Assembly: GCA_965229445.1 (NCBI GenBank)
Contig: OZ245876.1
Span: 1,984,001 to 2,048,000, forward strand
Origin: Owenweeksia sp965229445
GTDB lineage: Bacteria > Bacteroidota > Bacteroidia > Flavobacteriales > Schleiferiaceae
Length of the DNA: 64,000 bases
Direction: 5' to 3'
Below, in pieces: positions 62,273 to 64,000 of the stretch; within the stretch, counting starts at the first letter, position 1, and each line of letters begins with the position of its first letter. The position numbers and the translations under genes were made by a program. Under the pieces are notes generated by a model that was not told where the DNA came from, did no database searches, and was given only the letters and a program-made list of their open reading frames with translations.

Positions 62273-64000
62273 ATCTGTTCTTTAATATTCTGATACAACA
62301 TACGTGCTTTCTGGTTGTTAGGATTTATCTCCAAAGCTCTTATCAAAGCCGATCCTGCTTCCTCCAGTTCATTCAGTTGCAAACAAGCCGAAGCCATATT
62401 TAACCATCCCAATTCATAATCTGGGTTCAAATCCAAAGCTTTGCGAAAATAATCCTTCGCTTCTGAAAACTTGCCAGAGGTGAGATACAAAAATCCCAGG
62501 TTGTTTAGTGCTTCCTCCTGAAAGGGATATTCGTTTAAGAGATCACGAAGCACTTGCTCTGCCTTGTCCTTCTTACCATTGTTAATCAACACACTGGAAT
62601 ATGTACTGCCAACATCAGGTGCATAGGGCATCAAAGCCACTGATCGTGCCAGGAATTGCTCCGCAATTGCTGCGTTCCCCGGGGTTTTTCGTGCAGACTC
62701 CCCAATTCTATAAGCGGTCCACCCGTCAAAATTGTCATAAGATTGCTCATCTAACATACCCAATACCCGATTAACTCCTTGCGAGCCAACTAATGCTATT
62801 ACCCCTTCATAATCTTCCGATAAATACTTAAAATATACTTCCAGTTTAAACTGTTCTTCGGATTCGGGCAATAGACTGAGAAAGTATGAGGCACTATCCA
62901 GGTACAGAGGGTTCTGGGTAAATCTCTCATACTGTTGTAAATAGGCTAACACTTTACTGCGGTTGGATGGCTTCGGGTTATTGACGGCAACCAAACCCAG
63001 AAACTTGCGAATATCTTCCGTATCGGCTCTCCGGGATGGAAGCTGGATGCGATGATCGTGAATGCTAACGTGCGGTATGTCGGTAGAGGCTGAACGCGGC
63101 ATGTGACAACCTACACAATTGTTATCCTCCTTTAATAATTCCTGCTCTGGAGCCCTGCATTTGCTTTGATGTTTACTTCCATGACAATTGCCGCAAACGG
63201 AGTTAAACCTAGACATTTCTGTTTCCTTAACCGAAACGTGAGGATTGTGGCAACTGGTACAATTAAAATCCTCATTATTCATCCGGCAACGACTTTGTTT
63301 AAAGCGATCTGCGTGAGAAGCCATTATGAAATCATCTTCGGCATTGCTATATCTGGGCAAGTAAACATCCATTACTTCCCGCAAGATCATACCGGGCTTA
63401 AAATCAAGAAAGGATTTCCCTTCTGCTAGCACGGGGTTTCCCTGTAAATGACATCTTTGACAAACTTCAAATTGCAATGCTGGAGCCAACTTGCCAATAT
63501 TAACGATGGAGTAATCCACCTCTCTAGCCGTATCCACAAACTTACCTGCTTGCATGCGCCGTACATGAACTTCTCCCGGTCCGTGACAACGCTCGCAATC
63601 AATTGCACCCGGTACCCGTTTGTACTTATTCACTGAGCCAATCTCAAATTCTGTAGGCATGGCATTGTGACAACTGGTACACTCCAAACCTATCTTACGG
63701 GAAAACCTACTATTGAGACCATTTTCAAAACCCGGAGGCAAGTCTAGTTTTTCTTCCTGGGCATACCAGGTAAAAGGTGCCTGATGCAGATATGAACTGG
63801 TCCAGTGCATATGGGAATTCGTATGCTGACCACTGCCCACTATATAATCAATCTTTTCCTCCCGCTTATAAATAGTCTCTTTACCCTCTATTCTAAACTC
63901 TAAAAGCCAAAGACTATCATTTCGCCAGAAGGGTTGATAGCTAAGGCCGAGCGATGAATCAATTAAAATTTGATCACCAAAATTTGCAGCGCTGTTCCTT
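62269..64000 (-). CDS. Multihaem c-type cytochrome with TPR repeats (5' end outside window)
   Basis: At least 577 residues; the frame is open to the right edge, so the start and signal peptide are missing. Six CxxCH haem-binding sites are seen (CTSCH, CERCH, CQRCH, CTSCH, CGNCH, CVGCH), interleaved with distal-ligand-type histidines as in cytochrome c-554/NrfB-like proteins. About three tetratricopeptide repeats fill the C-terminal third (DEEALNNLGFLYLTSGKFSEAKDYF-like at about 62400-62560). Likely a periplasmic electron carrier or a redox-linked assembly factor. It overlaps mltG by 4 bp, an unusual operon mix of electron transfer and wall turnover. Confidence 0.88.
   Translation of the reverse strand, partial: RNSAANFGDQILIDSSLGLSYQPFWRNDSLWLLEFRIEGKETIYKREEKIDYIVGSGQHTNSHMHWTSSYLHQAPFTWYAQEEKLDLPPGFENGLNSRFSRKIGLECTSCHNAMPTEFEIGSVNKYKRVPGAIDCERCHGPGEVHVRRMQAGKFVDTAREVDYSIVNIGKLAPALQFEVCQRCHLQGNPVLAEGKSFLDFKPGMILREVMDVYLPRYSNAEDDFIMASHADRFKQSRCRMNNEDFNCTSCHNPHVSVKETEMSRFNSVCGNCHGSKHQSKCRAPEQELLKEDNNCVGCHMPRSASTDIPHVSIHDHRIQLPSRRADTEDIRKFLGLVAVNNPKPSNRSKVLAYLQQYERFTQNPLYLDSASYFLSLLPESEEQFKLEVYFKYLSEDYEGVIALVGSQGVNRVLGMLDEQSYDNFDGWTAYRIGESARKTPGNAAIAEQFLARSVALMPYAPDVGSTYSSVLINNGKKDKAEQVLRDLLNEYPFQEEALNNLGFLYLTSGKFSEAKDYFRKALDLNPDYELGWLNMASACLQLNELEEAGSALIRALEINPNNQKARMLYQNIKEQI

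Noticed and set aside
1..64000. tRNA or rRNA genes
   Set aside because: Read through the intergenic gaps by eye for cloverleaf-like GG/TTCGA landmarks with CCA-side stems; the ttcga occurrences belong to the repeat palindromes. A tRNAscan run would be decisive.

Overview
The window reads as chromosome of a member of the Bacteroidota, most likely Flavobacteriales. Three large secreted proteins end in type A sorting domains of the type IX secretion system (T9SS). There is a TonB-dependent receptor with a carboxypeptidase-regulatory-like plug extension, start regions carry the Bacteroidota promoter box TAnnTTTG rather than strong Shine-Dalgarno sites, and GC content is moderate. No rRNA, tRNA, CRISPR array, intact insertion sequence or prophage was seen. 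The genus cannot be fixed from this sequence alone.

Layout. 1-1320: a scar of gene fragments (an unknown reverse ORF, a leucine-rich tail, a tyrosine-recombinase C-terminus) around a helix-hairpin-helix DNA-glycosylase-like gene. 1436-2732: DUF6249 / ECF sigma factor / putative anti-sigma operon whose end runs into a repeat island (2705-4030) of 20-bp tandem hairpins and three ~385-bp direct repeats. 4036-11867: penicillin-binding protein 1C and a thioester alpha-2-macroglobulin, overlapping. 11868-13542 and 16183-17066: repeat islands flanking a VWA / MoxR-type ATPase pair. 17067-20698: guaA and a LysM / periplasmic-binding-fold protein. 20847-24315: a SRPBCC/GyrI-like protein and a TonB-dependent receptor. 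24615-28551: ergothioneine genes egtB-egtD, then a sulfotransferase and an outer-membrane-like protein. 28544-32833: PIG-L deacetylase, a 36-residue membrane microprotein and a sodium/solute symporter, each overlapping the next. 33031-41306: two tandem paralogous S8 proteases exported by T9SS. 41324-42763: a second sodium/solute symporter. 43097-49966: recR, two envelope glycosyltransferases, a 2-oxoacid dehydrogenase E2, a DnaQ-like exonuclease and a fumarylacetoacetase-family hydrolase. 50062-54906: a giant T9SS-sorted adhesin-like protein. 55073-57691: clpB. 57848-59306: a decayed thioredoxin-like gene and an MntA/HepT toxin-antitoxin pair. 59437-64000: an operon reading leftward of a multihaem cytochrome/TPR protein (cut by the window), mltG, a DUF2279 protein and a methyltransferase.

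How it works together. Much of the window concerns the cell envelope: PBP1C, MltG, LysM protein, alpha-2-macroglobulin, glycosyltransferases, T9SS cargo, a TonB receptor and two Na+ symporters. Housekeeping genes (guaA, recR, clpB, E2) lie between them. The least explained material is intergenic. At least four families of short palindromic repeats occur, with compensatory arm changes between copies. In two families the segment between the arms is flipped in one copy relative to its flanks. These repeats, the microprotein between PIG-L and the symporter, and the egtB-egtD-sulfotransferase arrangement are the best leads for undescribed biology.
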